Of a DNA stretch of 34,469 bases, positions 8,759-18,229 are shown one piece after another. This DNA comes from Bacteroidota bacterium (GTDB lineage: Bacteria; Bacteroidota; Bacteroidia; Chitinophagales; LD1). The notes under the pieces are model-generated. The model did no database searches. It had not been told where the DNA came from and saw nothing but the letters and a program-made list of their open reading frames with translations. Both the position numbers and the translations under genes were made by a program. The first letter of the stretch is position 1. Every line of letters begins with the position of its first letter. The DNA is taken from assembly GCA_026391075.1 (NCBI GenBank), contig JAPLES010000045.1, positions 28,405 to 62,873 of the forward strand, written 5' to 3'.

Positions 8759-9397
8759 TCATGGTGTAATCAAAAGAGGTGTACCTATTTTTACTGCCTC
8801 GTAAAGTTCATCAATTTCTTTATTGCTTACAGCAATACAACCTGCAGTCCAGTCTTTGGCCAAATACTTTCTTCGAAACCCTTCGTAACCTTGCGGCAAG
8901 CCGTGAATTTTAATATCCCCACCGGTGTGTTTGCCAATAGCTGTTGCATGAGCTATATCTTCTTCATTAGGATACGACACTCCCAAGTTATTGTGGTATA
9001 TACTATTTGGGTTTTTCCCGTTGATGAAATACAAACCCTCTGGGGTTTTGCCATCGCCTTCATATTCTTTGTCGCCTTCGGGTGATGGGCCTAAGGAAAC
9101 CGAATAACTCTTTATCAAACTTCCGTTATTGAACACGAGCATTTCGCGTTCTTGTTTATGAATAGCAATGCTGTCAACAGGAGCAAGACGTTTACCTAAT
9201 TTACGCTTCTGCTTTTTCGAAACATGTCTCAAAGGGGACGACTTCCCTGCGGTACTCAGCATACGCGTGCTGTGCCAATTGCTGGACACGGCCAGACTGC
9301 GTTTTGTCGAAGACGAGGCCTTCACCATACTTTATTTTAATAGAATGACGGCAAGAGAAAGAAAAAAGTATGTAAGGAGAGAAAAAAATTTCCTCAT
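8759..9397 (-). CDS. L,D-transpeptidase (YkuD family), interrupted by an in-frame TAA behind the signal anchor
   Basis: The intact part begins at an internal ATG (9328) and carries a YkuD domain: IKIHGLP with the conserved His, and [11 protein letters not shown] with the catalytic Cys (H165 and C187 counted from 9397). Such enzymes make 3-3 peptidoglycan crosslinks or attach proteins to the wall in the periplasm. The 189-residue ORF from 9328 has no signal peptide. In the same frame upstream, an ATG at 9397 encodes [17 protein letters not shown], an ideal signal anchor, ended by TAA at 9332-9334 only one codon before the frame resumes. I infer that the full gene is 9397-8759 (213 codons) with one nonsense codon. 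If the stop is real, the enzyme would stay in the cytoplasm or not be made. Confidence 0.8.
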
Positions 9398-9498
9398 TGT
9401 GTTTTGAAAACATGCCTTTGCTTACCGCTTGCATTCATTTGCTGTATGAAAAAAAATGTTTAGGATTGCCACCGCTAAAAACAAAAACAGCAACTATT

Positions 9499-10827
9499 AT
9501 GGGAGAAAAAATCACAATCAGCAGAGGTAAATTAAAAGTTCCTGACCAACCAATAATCCCTTTTATTGAAGGTGATGGAACAGGTGCAGATATATGGAAA
9601 GCATCAGTAAAAGTGTTGGATTCAGCCGTGCAGCATGCCTACAAAGGCAAAAAGAAAATTGAATGGAAAGAAGTATTAGCAGGTCAAAAGAGTTTCGATA
9701 AAACAGGTAGCTGGTTGCCCGATGAAACACTGGATGCATTCCGAGAGTATTTAGTGGGTATTAAAGGTCCTTTGACAACTCCTGTAGGTGGTGGTATACG
9801 TTCGTTGAACGTGGCACTTCGCCAAATTCTTGATCTGTATGTATGCCTTCGTCCGGTGCGTTATTATGCTGGCACACCTTCTCCGGTTAAACATCCCGAG
9901 AAAGTTTCGATGGTAATTTTTCGCGAGAACACCGAAGATATTTATGCAGGTATTGAATATGCAGGCGGAAGTGAAGAAGCCTTGAAGGTGTTGAAGTTTT
10001 TGAAGAAGACTTTTGAAAAAGATTTTGGCAAGATTCGTTTTAGTGATAAGAAAAAAGGAAAAGAATATTTGAAAGCAGCGCGTTTGAAAAACAGCGATCC
10101 AGAGACTTGTGTGGGTATTGGTATTAAGCCCGTTTCAAAAATAGGTTCGCAGCGTTTGATTCGTTCGGCTATTGAATATGCCATCACAAACAAACAAAAA
10201 TCGGTTACGCTGGTACATAAAGGAAACATTATGAAGTTTACCGAAGGCGGTTTTCGCGATTGGGGTTACCAGTTAGCAGAAACTGAATTTGCAGAACAAA
10301 CTTATACCTGGAACACTTGGGAGAACACCAAGAAAGCCAATGGCGAAGCAGCTGCTAACGAAGAAATGAAAGCCGCGCAAGCTGCAGGAAAAGTAATTGT
10401 GAAAGATTCTATTGCCGATATTACGCTTCAACAAGTGCTTACACGCCCCGAGGATTTTGATGTAATTGCTACACTCAATTTGAATGGCGATTATTTAAGC
10501 GATGCACTTGCTGCACAAGTTGGCGGAATAGGTATAGCACCGGGGGCCAACATTAACTATGTAACCGGCCACGCTATTTTTGAAGCTACACACGGTACTG
10601 CTCCAAAGTATGCTAACCTCGATAAAGTAAATCCTGGTTCTGTCATTCTTTCAGGCGCTATGATGTTTGAATATTTAGGATGGGATAAAGCCGCTCAATT
10701 GATTCATAAAGGATTAGAAGGTGCTATTGCCAACAAACGTGTGACTTACGATTTTGCTCGATTGATGGAAGGTGCTACAGAAATTAAATGTAGCGAGTTT
10801 GCTGATGAAATTATCAGTCAGTTTTAA
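9499..10827 (+). CDS. icd: NADP-dependent isocitrate dehydrogenase
   Basis: Icd oxidatively decarboxylates isocitrate to 2-oxoglutarate in the TCA cycle. The 442-residue protein has [12 protein letters not shown] at the N-terminus, the substrate loop [13 protein letters not shown] with its phosphorylatable-type Ser, [13 protein letters not shown], and [10 protein letters not shown], whose Lys-Tyr pair is the NADP-type signature. It is slightly longer than the 416-residue E. coli enzyme, owing to insertions such as the Lys-rich stretch around residues 180-192. The ATG at 9499 was chosen because the family N-terminus begins there; the upstream extension overlaps the divergent transpeptidase start. 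A strong terminator follows. Confidence 0.95.
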   Translation: MGEKITISRGKLKVPDQPIIPFIEGDGTGADIWKASVKVLDSAVQHAYKGKKKIEWKEVLAGQKSFDKTGSWLPDETLDAFREYLVGIKGPLTTPVGGGIRSLNVALRQILDLYVCLRPVRYYAGTPSPVKHPEKVSMVIFRENTEDIYAGIEYAGGSEEALKVLKFLKKTFEKDFGKIRFSDKKKGKEYLKAARLKNSDPETCVGIGIKPVSKIGSQRLIRSAIEYAITNKQKSVTLVHKGNIMKFTEGGFRDWGYQLAETEFAEQTYTWNTWENTKKANGEAAANEEMKAAQAAGKVIVKDSIADITLQQVLTRPEDFDVIATLNLNGDYLSDALAAQVGGIGIAPGANINYVTGHAIFEATHGTAPKYANLDKVNPGSVILSGAMMFEYLGWDKAAQLIHKGLEGAIANKRVTYDFARLMEGATEIKCSEFADEIISQF

Positions 10828-10842
10828 ATAATCATTGTAGAG

Positions 10843-10876
10843 AAAAAAGCGCGAGAGGTTTCCTTCGCGCTTTTTT
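10843..10876 (+). terminator. Rho-independent terminator of icd
   Basis: A twelve-base stem, AAAAAAGCGCGA with TCGCGCTTTTTT, closes a ten-base loop and ends in a T tract 15 nt after the icd stop codon. Confidence 0.88.
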
Positions 10877-10966
10877 ATTTTAGAACCAATTTGAATTATT
10901 CGCCAAAAATTGGTTTTGGTATTTTTCGCTTACCAACATGTTGTTAATCTTTAGTTTCCAAATTAG

Positions 10967-10997
10967 CTTGTTCCTTAAATGAATAGAAATAAATTTG
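10967..10997 (+). promoter_or_regulatory. Predicted Bacteroidota-type promoter for pyrG
   Basis: CTTG at 10967-10970 and TAAATTTG at 10990-10997 are separated by exactly 19 nt, matching the phylum consensus TTTG-N17-19-TAnnTTTG. The start of transcription would fall only about 10 nt before the pyrG ATG, giving a very short leader. This is inferred from the motif alone. Confidence 0.5.
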
Positions 10998-11001
10998 CTA
11001 A

Positions 11002-12657
<1,656 letters not shown>

Positions 12658-12665
12658 TTAGTTTC

Positions 12666-13397
12666 TTACAAATGCGAAAGCATTTCATTCCTTACTCTCT
12701 CTTTCAGTGCAGGTAAATCATCAACCGTCATGCCTTTGGTTTCTATAGGCTTGCTTAAAAAAACTTCTATAGAGCCCGGAAACAGTTCCATTTTATTGGG
12801 GTGATTAATTTTCTTTAAGCCCACCAGTGTTTCCACAACTATTGGTGTTTGTGAAAGAATAGCCACTCTGAAAGCGCCATCTTTAAACTCTTTCAGTTTT
12901 TCTTCGGTGCGGTTGCGCGTGCCTTCGGCATAAATTAAAAGACTGCTGCCGCGTTTCAATTCCTCCATCATGTATTGCACCGATTTCTCGCGGCTCTCTT
13001 TGCTTTTGCGGTCAACCATTATAGAAAGCTTACGCGTTACATAACCAAAGAATGGAATCTTCTCAATTTCTTTTTTAGCTAAAAACTTGGCGGGAAAAGG
13101 AGATGCAGCACCGCAGGCAACAGGGTCTAATTGCGAAACGTGATTACACACCAGCACATACGTTTTGGAAGCATCCATGCTTTCTCTTCCATAAACCTTT
13201 AACCGAATGCCGCACATGAATAAAATAAACGGTGCGCCTTTCGAAAATAAAAACCAAACCCAGAAAAGCGATGCGCGTCTATTGAACAGCGGTAAAGTAA
13301 TGCCTATGAAAGGAGTGCATAAAACCATCACCATCAAAAACCAGAAGGCTCCCCAACCTAACCAGATAAAACCGAAAATTGTTTTGAGCAATTTCAT
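12666..13397 (-). CDS. plsC: 1-acyl-sn-glycerol-3-phosphate acyltransferase (PlsC/LPLAT family)
   Basis: The 243-residue membrane protein transfers an acyl chain to lysophosphatidate in phospholipid synthesis. It has N-terminal hydrophobic segments (about 8-35 and 43-62), the acyltransferase motif I NHVSQLD (H86 and D91), and motif III EGTRNR (158-163). The ATG at 13397 was chosen because it forms an ATGA overlap with the pdxJ stop; an in-frame ATG at 13451 would extend 18 residues into pdxJ. The pair is probably translationally coupled, with no obvious metabolic link. The exact acyl acceptor cannot be read from sequence; lyso-ornithine lipid acylation is an alternative. Confidence 0.88.
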   Translation of the reverse strand: MKLLKTIFGFIWLGWGAFWFLMVMVLCTPFIGITLPLFNRRASLFWVWFLFSKGAPFILFMCGIRLKVYGRESMDASKTYVLVCNHVSQLDPVACGAASPFPAKFLAKKEIEKIPFFGYVTRKLSIMVDRKSKESREKSVQYMMEELKRGSSLLIYAEGTRNRTEEKLKEFKDGAFRVAILSQTPIVVETLVGLKKINHPNKMELFPGSIEVFLSKPIETKGMTVDDLPALKERVRNEMLSHL

Positions 13398-14107
13398 TCG
13401 AGTTCTCTTAAATATAGCTGAATAGTATTTTCTAAACCCAGATACAAACAATCGCGCACAAGAGCATGACCAATAGAAACTTCTAATAACTGCGGAATGT
13501 TTTGCTGAAAATACTTCAGGTTATCGAGATTCAAATCGTGTCCTGCATTGATGCCTATGTTTATTTCATTGCAAAATTTTCCTGCTGCTGCAAAGTCTTT
13601 AATCGCATTCTTTTTATCGGCTAAAAAATGTTCGGCATAAGGACCGGTGTAGAATTCAATTCTATCTGTTCCGGTTTGCTTTGCTGCTTCAATTAAATTA
13701 TTGACAGGGTCAATGAAAAGCGAAACGCGGATTTTGTTTGCGTGCAACTCGGCAATTACTTCCTGCAATAAGCTTTGATGCTTAATCGTATCCCAACCGT
13801 GGTCGGAAGTTAACTGACCGGGCGCATCAGGCACTAAAGTGCATTGCGCGGGTTTTAACTCGTTCACCATTTTTAAAAAATCGGGTGAAGGATAACCCTC
13901 AATATTAAACTCGGTGCTCACTACATCTTTAAGCGCATACACATCTTTACGCGTTATATGCCTTTCATCCTGCCTTGGGTGAACCGTAATACCCTGCGCG
14001 CCATAAAGCTCACAATCTTTGGCAAACTGAACCACATCGGGAATATTGCCTCCGCGCGAATTTCGAAGCAGAGCTATTTTATTGATATTGACAGATAGAC
14101 GAGTCAT
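13394..14107 (-). CDS. pdxJ: PdxJ, pyridoxine 5'-phosphate synthase
   Basis: PdxJ condenses 1-deoxy-D-xylulose 5-phosphate with 3-amino-2-oxopropyl phosphate to pyridoxine phosphate, the last step of DXP-dependent vitamin B6 synthesis. The 237-residue TIM-barrel protein starts TRLSVNINKIALLRNSRGG and has the family segments ITVHPRQDERHI, FNIEGYPS, LVPDAPGQLTSDHGWD, RVSLFIDP, INAGHDLN and SIGHALVRDCLYLG. Length matches the family (243 in E. coli). It leads a two-gene unit with plsC. Confidence 0.96.
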   Translation of the reverse strand: MTRLSVNINKIALLRNSRGGNIPDVVQFAKDCELYGAQGITVHPRQDERHITRKDVYALKDVVSTEFNIEGYPSPDFLKMVNELKPAQCTLVPDAPGQLTSDHGWDTIKHQSLLQEVIAELHANKIRVSLFIDPVNNLIEAAKQTGTDRIEFYTGPYAEHFLADKKNAIKDFAAAGKFCNEINIGINAGHDLNLDNLKYFQQNIPQLLEVSIGHALVRDCLYLGLENTIQLYLRELE

Positions 14108-14188
14108 GGTTCAAGGTTAAGCGAAGTGTTTGAAAGATGAAAGTTTGGTAAACAAAAGTTTCGAACACCCTCTCTTAGTACCATAAAA

Positions 14189-14218
14189 AAGAGCGTTGCG
14201 AAAAACCGCAACGCTCTT
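14189..14218 (-). terminator. Rho-independent terminator of the lipoprotein gene
   Basis: A perfect twelve-base stem AAGAGCGTTGCG/CGCAACGCTCTT surrounds a six-base A-rich loop. On the minus strand it is followed by a T run (plus-strand A tract 14185-14190). It sits 25 nt past the stop at 14243 and isolates that gene from pdxJ. Confidence 0.85.
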
Positions 14219-14242
14219 GATGTCAATTAATCAATCTTACTT

Positions 14243-14662
14243 CTACTTTTTAACCACATTAAATAATGGCAGAGTGGTTGTTCCATTATACAATACTGTT
14301 TTTGCCATAGGCGTATAACCTGTTTTAGAAACGGTATAAGTATACGTATGCCCCGCAGTCAATTTAGTAAAGGCATAATATCCATCATCGGCTGTATAAG
14401 CAGTTTCTACGTTTGTGCCATTTTCAACAGCCACAACCTTCGCGCCCGATACAACAGTTAAAGAAACATCTTCAAAAACCTTAGCAGCGTTACCGGGGTT
14501 TCCATCTGTATTGATGCTGTCTGTATCAGTTGGCTGCGTAGCTGGCGCAGCAATAACCGTTGCAGTATCGGTTGTGGTGGCAGTAGCATCACTTGCAGTT
14601 TTGTTATTGCAGGCTACCATTAAAATAATAACGGGGATAATGAGGGTCAGGATTTTTTTCAT
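14243..14662 (-). CDS. Small lipoprotein with a carboxypeptidase regulatory-like beta domain
   Basis: The start at 14662 gives MKKILTLIIPVIILMVACNN, a lipoprotein signal with the lipidated Cys at residue 18; an in-frame ATG at 14743 would hide it. After a Thr/Ala/Asp-rich linker (about 20-55) comes one beta-sandwich-like domain with the pattern GAKVVAVENGT ... TAYTADDGYYAFTKLTAGHTYTYTVSKTGYTP, typical of CarboxypepD_reg-like or Cna-B-type modules often seen in Bacteroidota outer-membrane proteins. The 139-residue protein is probably anchored in the outer membrane. A TATTTTTG box at 14717-14710, about 48 nt upstream, may be its -7 element, but no good -33 element was seen. No specific role can be assigned. 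Confidence 0.75.
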   Translation of the reverse strand: MKKILTLIIPVIILMVACNNKTASDATATTTDTATVIAAPATQPTDTDSINTDGNPGNAAKVFEDVSLTVVSGAKVVAVENGTNVETAYTADDGYYAFTKLTAGHTYTYTVSKTGYTPMAKTVLYNGTTTLPLFNVVKK

Positions 14663-14761
14663 AATCGTAAATTTGGTTTGTGCTAAGGTATGTGTTAATG
14701 TTATATTCCCAAAAATATAATTGCCCTGGAAAATACCCTTCATATTTCTGCCGCTGAACTG

Positions 14762-16462
14762 TTGACCAAAGCCCGCGCAGTACAGAGCCTTGATACATCG
14801 CTTGCCATTAAGCTATGCAATGAAGCAATAGAAGTAGCCCTTAAACAAAATGATTTGTCTGCCGAAGCCGATGCACGCCATGTGCTTTCGCAATGTTTGT
14901 TTACCACCGGCAAACGCATTGAAGCTATTGAAGAAGTTAACCGCGCTATTGAAATAAGGCACGAAACAGACGAGCTCGCTAAGGAATCGGTTTCATTCAA
15001 TAACCTAGGCATTTACCTCACCGAAATAGGCGATTATCCCGCTGCACTCGAAAGCAGTTTTCGTTCGCTGCGCATTAAAGAAGAACTCAACGATAAACGC
15101 GGCATTGGTAACACGCTTATTAATATAGGAAGCATTTACAAGCACCTCAATAATTATGATGAGGAGTTAAAAATGTATGAGCGGTCTATGAAAATAGCCG
15201 AAGAAATAAACGACCCGAAGATGTTGGCTTACAATCATCTTAATCTGGGTTTGGTTCACTTGTTTCGCAATGAATATGATTTAGCTCTCGGCTTTTAAAA
15301 AGATATTGATACCATACTTGAATCGCATGGCGATAAACACAATGCGCTTGGTGCGTTGAATAATCAGGGCATGCTTTACACAAAAATGGAGCAGTATGAA
15401 AAGGCTTTTGAAAAATACACACATGGTTTAGAAATTTCAAAAGAAACCGGAAATGTTCCGTTTACCATCAACACGCTCATGAGCCTGGGCGAATTGAAAC
15501 TTAAAACAAATGAACCTGCACTGGCAAAACTATATTTAGATGAAGCTGTAGCGCTTTCAAAAGAACACAGTTTAAAATCGAACTTAAGTGATGCGCTCTC
15601 CTATCGTGCAGATTACTACGAAAACGTTCACGATTATCAATCGGCTTTAAAAGAATTTCGCGAGCATATTAGTTTGAAAGATGAACTGCTCAACAGTTAT
15701 AACCTCAAGCAAATGGGTGAACTGCGCCTTAAATATGAGCTCGATAAAAAAGAACGCGAAGCCGAAATCAATCATTTGAAGAATGTAGAACTGAAAGAAA
15801 CACTCGATAAATTACAGCACGAAAAGAATCGTTCGGAACGTTTACTGCTCAATATTTTGCCCGAAGAAGTGGCAGAAGAATTAAAAACAACGGGCACGGC
15901 TAAAGCAAAATTGTTTAAAGAAGTAACGGTAATGTTTATTGATATCAAGAACTTCACTACGATTAGTCAGGAACTTACACCGGAGATGCTCGTTGCCGAA
16001 ATTGATTACTTGTTCCGCGGTTTTGATGAGATTACTTCGCGCTACGATGTAGAAAAAATAAAAACCATTGGCGATGCTTACATGTGTGCAGGTGGTTTGC
16101 CTGTTCCCGATCAAAAAAATGCCGAAAAGGTATTGAACGCAGCATTTGAAATTCTGCATTTTATTGAAATGCTTAAACACGAACGCATAGCGCAGGACAA
16201 AGCGTTTTTTGAAGTGCGCATTGGTATTAATACAGGTCCTGTGGTAGCAGGTATTGTAGGCTCTTCTAAATTTGCTTACGATATTTGGGGCGATACCGTA
16301 AACACCGCAGCGCGCATGGAACAAACTGGTGAAGTAGGGAAAATAAATGTGTCGGGCAATACTTATGCGCTGGTGAAAGATAAATTCAAAAGTGAATACC
16401 GTGGTAAAATAAACGCCAAGAACAAAGGCGAAATTGATATGTATTTTATTGCTCAGAATTAG
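14762..16462 (+). CDS. TPR-repeat class III adenylate cyclase, interrupted by an in-frame TAA at 15296-15298
   Basis: Residues 1-340 (numbered from the TTG at 14762) form tetratricopeptide repeats (for example FNNLGIYLTEIGDYPAALES). A coiled signalling helix ending LLLNILPEEVAEELK follows, then a class III cyclase domain. Metal-binding Asp residues lie in FIDIKNFT (D394) and KTIGDAYM (D438). The Lys in KTIGD (K434) with the Asp in YDIWGDTVN is the pair that selects ATP over GTP, and the later Asn and Arg (TVNTAARME) serve the transition state. So cAMP production is predicted. Codon 179 is TAA, in the middle of a TPR helix, and the same TPR array continues after it. No ATG opens the frame: the in-frame upstream stop is at 14696-14698, and only TTG, CTG or ATT codons are available, so the 5' end is uncertain or also damaged. 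A TAAATTTG box lies at 14668-14675. A 5-nt gap precedes the next gene. Confidence 0.82.
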
Positions 16463-16467
16463 CCGCT

Positions 16468-18153
16468 ATGAAAAAAGGATTGTCTCTTCTTTTTCTTTTA
16501 CTTCTCTATACATTTTTGAATGCACAAAAGTTTAAATCGGGTCTTGAGTTATCTGACGAAAATGAACTTTCAGGCATTCCGGTAATTGCATCACACGCAC
16601 TCAAAGGAAAAAAAGAAGAATGCAAAGAATCAATTGATTTATCAGATTATATGCCACCTGTGCGCGACCAGGGAAGCCAAAATTCATGCGTGGCTTGGGC
16701 ATTGGGTTATGCCTGCCGCAGTTATTACAATAACATTAACGACCCGCTTTATATCAATAATGGTTCTGCTAAAAATGATTCGAATATTATTTCACCGGCA
16801 TTCATTTACAATTTACTCAACGATGGGCGTTGGGATAAAAAAATAAAGATTGAAAATGCCATGCGCTTAATGAGGGATACAGGCTCCTGCACCTTTAACA
16901 GTATGCCTTATTTAGAAGGTAAATACAAAGATAAACCCCTTGATTTTCAAATTGCGGAAGCACAGAATTTTAAAATTGAAAGTTTTGGTCAGCTCAATAA
17001 AAAAAATCTGGTAACTGAAATTATTGCGCAGTTAAAAAGCAAACAACCCGTGGTGGCTTCTTCTATTAACGGCACTATTTACTACGAAGGCGGAAAGAAG
17101 TATAAACTTGAAACGCCTTACGTTTGGCGAAGTATTAATATAGACAAAACACCATCGGGTCATGCCATAGTTATTGTAGGCTATAACGATAGTACCAGCC
17201 TGTTTAAGTTCATGAATTCGATGGGCGATAAATGGGGAAACAGAGGGTTTGGTTATATCACCTATGCTATTGCCCCCGAAGTTATTCGTGCCGCTTATGT
17301 AATTAAACCCGAACGGCTTTTAAAACCAATTTCAAAAGCCCTATGCGAAAAGCCGAAGCAGGATGAAGCGGAAATAAAGAAAACGGTAGAAGCTATACCT
17401 CAATATGAAAAACAGGTAGACTTATCGTACAAACCTGCACCCGAACCCGAAAGGCAATTGGAGAGTGTGCAGGCAAAGCCGATATTTATTCATGAGCCTG
17501 AAAAAAAATTAACGCGCAAAGAAATTCGTTTGCAGAAAAAAGCTTTGGCGCAAAAGAATCAATTGGTTGATACAACTATAGAATTACGTAAAGCAAGAAG
17601 GATGGAATCAAAACATACGAACCTTCACTTAATAGAAAGTAAAAACTTACCGCACGATACGGTAGAAAGTGAACCTAAACGATTACGACATTTATCTTTA
17701 AAACTAAAACGAAAAGCCAACAGCATACTACCAAAAATGCTGGTGAGTGAAGTGAAAAGACAAAACGAGTTTAGTGCAAAAATTGCGCGGGCTCCACAAA
17801 CAGACAGCACTCAACTTGAGTTTATTGTAACCACAGAAATGACCGATTGCGCCTGCGATAGTTATCAGGTAGTAGTTCAGCTTTTCTTTGCCGATGTTGT
17901 CGACAGCACGAAATCGGGAGCGCCTGTGCTTAGTTATAGTGAAGACTATTCTTTAAGCAATGGACAAGCCGCTATCGTTTTAGATAAAACTGCTTATACC
18001 GAACCCGGCAACGATTGGAGACGGGTCGGCATTCCTTTAAATCAAATGGCTATCAATAAAGGCAAAACAAAAATGCTAGCCGAAGTAATTTGGTTTAATG
18101 ATGACTTTGCAATTAAGTCCTGCGCGACTATTCCTGTGGAAGTGTACTACTAA
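16468..18153 (+). CDS. Secreted papain-like (C1 family) cysteine peptidase with a C-terminal extension
   Basis: The 561-residue protein has a signal peptide (about 1-19, ending NAQ) and a papain-type domain over residues 55-285. VRDQGSQNSCVAWA supplies the oxyanion Gln (Q68) and nucleophile Cys (C74); GHAIVIVGYND supplies His (H232), and FMNSMGDKWGNRG supplies Asn (N250). All four catalytic positions are kept, so an active peptidase is expected. Residues ~290-430 are basic, low-complexity and Lys/Arg/Glu-rich; the last ~120 residues look like a beta-sandwich with several Cys. No T9SS sorting domain was recognised, so the periplasm is the likely site. The 5-nt spacing to the cyclase gene implies one operon. 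Its substrate is unknown. Confidence 0.82.
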   Translation: MKKGLSLLFLLLLYTFLNAQKFKSGLELSDENELSGIPVIASHALKGKKEECKESIDLSDYMPPVRDQGSQNSCVAWALGYACRSYYNNINDPLYINNGSAKNDSNIISPAFIYNLLNDGRWDKKIKIENAMRLMRDTGSCTFNSMPYLEGKYKDKPLDFQIAEAQNFKIESFGQLNKKNLVTEIIAQLKSKQPVVASSINGTIYYEGGKKYKLETPYVWRSINIDKTPSGHAIVIVGYNDSTSLFKFMNSMGDKWGNRGFGYITYAIAPEVIRAAYVIKPERLLKPISKALCEKPKQDEAEIKKTVEAIPQYEKQVDLSYKPAPEPERQLESVQAKPIFIHEPEKKLTRKEIRLQKKALAQKNQLVDTTIELRKARRMESKHTNLHLIESKNLPHDTVESEPKRLRHLSLKLKRKANSILPKMLVSEVKRQNEFSAKIARAPQTDSTQLEFIVTTEMTDCACDSYQVVVQLFFADVVDSTKSGAPVLSYSEDYSLSNGQAAIVLDKTAYTEPGNDWRRVGIPLNQMAINKGKTKMLAEVIWFNDDFAIKSCATIPVEVYY

Positions 18154-18162
18154 AAAGGAAAC

Positions 18163-18222
18163 TGTCAGGCTGAGCTTGTCGAAGCCTTTGCAGGAGAATC
18201 CTTCGACAAGCTCAGGATGACA
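18163..18222. repeat. REP-like palindrome between convergent genes
   Basis: Two 15-base arms (CTGAGCTTGTCGAAG at 18170-18184 and its complement at 18201-18215) flank a 16-base loop, with further partial pairing TGTCA/TGACA at the ends. The sequence is of the widespread type that yields CHPELVEGF when translated. It fills the gap between the peptidase stop (18153) and the RNase R stop (18230), where it could act as a two-way transcription barrier or mRNA stabiliser. Confidence 0.85.
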
Positions 18223-18229
18223 AAACTCT

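Noticed and set aside
9201-9434. Minus-strand ORF overlapping the 5' part of the L,D-transpeptidase
   Set aside because: It is in a different frame from the YkuD domain and has no recognisable motif; the frame with the signal anchor at 9397 explains the region better.
9397-9498. Upstream extension of icd
   Set aside because: Icd family N-termini begin at [10 protein letters not shown]-like sequence; the extension overlaps the divergent transpeptidase start and the promoter region.
16586-16846. Plus-strand ORF of 86 codons within the cysteine peptidase gene
   Set aside because: It is an out-of-frame shadow covering the catalytic Cys region of the real gene.
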